Below the pieces are notes generated by a model that did no database searches, was not told where the DNA came from, and saw nothing but the letters and a program-made list of their open reading frames with translations. Positions 3,741 to 5,251 of a DNA stretch of 5,251 nucleotides are shown piece by piece. The stretch is taken from contig MGRR01000078.1 in the NCBI GenBank assembly GCA_001798265.1, positions 1,079-6,329 on the forward strand, in the 5' to 3' direction. The DNA is from Deltaproteobacteria bacterium RIFCSPHIGHO2_12_FULL_43_9 (GTDB taxonomy: Bacteria > Bdellovibrionota > O2-12-FULL-43-9). The position numbers were made by a program, and so were the translations under genes. The stretch's first letter is position 1; each line of letters starts with the position of its first letter.

Positions 3741-5251
3741 ATGCGACGTCTTATTCTATTAACAGTTTTATCCACAGTTGCGGTTTTCAGGATTACATCA
3801 ATTCTATCCCTTCCATGCATCAAAGATGGGAAAGAGGTTGAGATAAGGCCATATGGTGTTCCTGGGGAGACGTTCCTGTTTGTTAAGCACTTACGGTGCA
3901 AGAATAGTGAACTGGACAAGATCAAGCATAAAGAGCTCCATTCGCAATTTCAAAAATTTAAAAATGGTGGCGCACTTCTGGCCATGGTTTCTGGCGACAG
4001 GTCGCTCATTTCAATGGAAACGTGGGAGAGGTGGAGAAAGAGTGGTGTCGGGCATCTGCTTGTAATCTCCGGGCAACAACTGGCGCTCCTTGCAATGATT
4101 ATTCTGTGGTTGTTTATCCCTATTGAGAGAATATTCCCGTTTTTTTCAGCCAGATATGAGCTCTCGAGATGGAATGGTGTTATTATTTTACCCTTAATAT
4201 GGGGTTATGTTTTTTGGACAGGTTCCGATGGGGCAACCATCAGATCCGGAATGATGCTGACCGTTTTTTTCTTTTACAGGGCCTTTTATTTACGGTTTGC
4301 TCTTTGGCAGTGGTTTTTACTGACAATCCTTCTGATACTTTGCGTATTTCCGGCGGTCTTGGTGGACACGGGATTTCATCTCTCCCTCTTTGCAGTTTTT
4401 GGAATAATTCTCGCTAATAAAAACTTTCCGTCAAAAAATATAATTATGAGATGGTCCATTACTACGCTTGGTGCAACCTTCGGCGTTTTCCCAATTTGTG
4501 CATTTTATTTTGGAGAGTTTGCGCTCTTCGGCTGGTTGTCGTCGCTGATTGCGGCACCGCTGATTATTTTTGTTCTTCCGGCAGTTTCAGTCGCCACATT
4601 TTTAATTACCCTGAACATTCATTATGTTCCGGAGATGATTCTTGCTATTTCGGATTGGCTTATATCAGTTTTTGAAAATCTGATCTTAAACCCCATCGCG
4701 AATCACAGGATTGCGATGATTTCTATCCCCGTTAATGGATTACTTAGCCTGCTTATTGTACTAATTGCGGCAATTAGTTTGTATTGTTCGATTAAAAAAA
4801 GAAAATTTCGCAATGCTCTTTTGGCGCCTCTTTTAGGCATAATAATACTTTTCAGCCTTCCGAAGCTATTTTGGATCCTAACTAAAAAATCCAGCACGTT
4901 GCAGTGGACTACAATCTCCGTGGGGCAGGGTGAGAGCCTTCTTTTTAGATTTCCAACCGGTGAATCGATGCTTATAGATGGTGGTGGGCACTTCAATAAC
5001 AAATTTGATCCCGGAGAGAGTCTGGTTATGCCGGTGTTAAATAAATTTGGTGTTAGTAAAATTGATTTACTTGTTGTGAGCCACCCCGATATTGATCATC
5101 TGAAGGGGCTGTTTGCTGTCGTAAGGCGTAAGAGTATCGGAAAAATTTGGATTAATGACTTCCCTGTTGCATCTGATGCTTTGGTGAAATTTCTTGCTGA
5201 GGCCAGGATCAGGAATATCCCGGCAGTAATAGACCCAAGTGGCACTACAAA
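3741..5251 (+). CDS. comEC: ComEC/Rec2-type DNA uptake channel, partial at 3' end
   Basis: This frame stays open for 503 codons to the window edge. The family forms the inner-membrane channel that passes single-stranded DNA during natural transformation. After a hydrophobic N-terminus (residues 2-18) comes a region of about 85 residues, then ALLAMVSGDRSLIS and GHLLVISGQQ (104-113), which match the family's ...GDRS... and HLLAISGLH signatures. About nine or ten hydrophobic segments follow (about 105-375), including DTGFHLSL at 209-216. The C-terminal metallo-beta-lactamase-like domain starts at about 388 and shows VGQGE 394-398, IDGGG 412-416 and SHPDIDH 447-453. Family members are usually 600-800 residues, so the missing part is the rest of that domain. 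The N-terminal part before the GDRS motif looks short compared with members carrying a full OB-like domain, and the usual LH after ISG is QQ. The ATG at 3741 is the only ATG or GTG after the stop at 3696-3698. Confidence 0.9.
   Translation, partial: MRRLILLTVLSTVAVFRITSILSLPCIKDGKEVEIRPYGVPGETFLFVKHLRCKNSELDKIKHKELHSQFQKFKNGGALLAMVSGDRSLISMETWERWRKSGVGHLLVISGQQLALLAMIILWLFIPIERIFPFFSARYELSRWNGVIILPLIWGYVFWTGSDGATIRSGMMLTVFFFYRAFYLRFALWQWFLLTILLILCVFPAVLVDTGFHLSLFAVFGIILANKNFPSKNIIMRWSITTLGATFGVFPICAFYFGEFALFGWLSSLIAAPLIIFVLPAVSVATFLITLNIHYVPEMILAISDWLISVFENLILNPIANHRIAMISIPVNGLLSLLIVLIAAISLYCSIKKRKFRNALLAPLLGIIILFSLPKLFWILTKKSSTLQWTTISVGQGESLLFRFPTGESMLIDGGGHFNNKFDPGESLVMPVLNKFGVSKIDLLVVSHPDIDHLKGLFAVVRRKSIGKIWINDFPVASDALVKFLAEARIRNIPAVIDPSGTT

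Noticed and set aside
3701..3925. Minus-strand open frame of 74 codons over the comEC start
   Set aside because: It is antisense to the comEC N-terminus and to the palindrome before it, and it has no recognisable features.
3853..4675. Several short plus-strand frames inside comEC, considered as signs of frameshifts
   Set aside because: The frame starting at 3741 reads without a stop to the window end and carries all the ComEC motifs in order, so there is no frameshift and the short frames are shadows.
4703..5002. Minus-strand open frame of 99 codons
   Set aside because: It is antisense to the ComEC membrane-to-metallo-beta-lactamase transition, and it has no domain signature.

Overview
The window looks like a chromosomal piece from a moderately A+T-rich Gram-negative bacterium. 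The HTH protein, the short ComEC and the CGTCATTCCGG-type hairpin repeats remind me of Deltaproteobacteria in the broad sense or a related environmental lineage. That placement is a family-level impression, not something the sequence proves.

Layout. Positions 1-591 contain no gene I can support. They hold a perfect 37-nt palindrome (135-171), three GAAA/TTTC-loop hairpin units of the CGTCATTCC type (253-349), a 16-bp tandem duplication (341-372) and the first copy of a 60-bp repeat (376-435). Positions 592-3205 are a tight three-gene minus-strand signalling operon. In order of transcription it encodes a receiver-first hybrid histidine kinase (2096-3205), a PAS histidine kinase (999-2099) and a stand-alone receiver (592-999), joined by 4-nt and 1-nt overlaps. 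A 121-bp divergent control region (3206-3326) separates it from a small XRE-type regulator on the plus strand (3327-3542). Positions 3543-3647 contain a palindrome and a hairpin. They are followed by the second copy of the 60-bp repeat (3648-3707, 57/60 identical to the first) and a 32-bp imperfect palindrome (3708-3739). The last feature is the start of comEC, the DNA-uptake channel gene (3741 onward, cut by the window end).

How the parts fit. The three signalling proteins have no visible membrane segments and no DNA-binding or enzymatic output domain. They look like a cytoplasmic phosphorelay or signal-integration module that ends in a free receiver. The divergent HTH protein is the only candidate transcription factor nearby. 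The module plus the HTH gene is bracketed by directly repeated 60-bp sequences that carry an internal 20-bp periodicity reminiscent of insertion-sequence ends. This suggests that the roughly 3.2-kb cassette was inserted or rearranged next to comEC. That bracketing, and the palindrome wedged between the repeat and the comEC start codon, are the least explained structures here. The genes themselves belong to well-known families, and I do not see a clearly new system.
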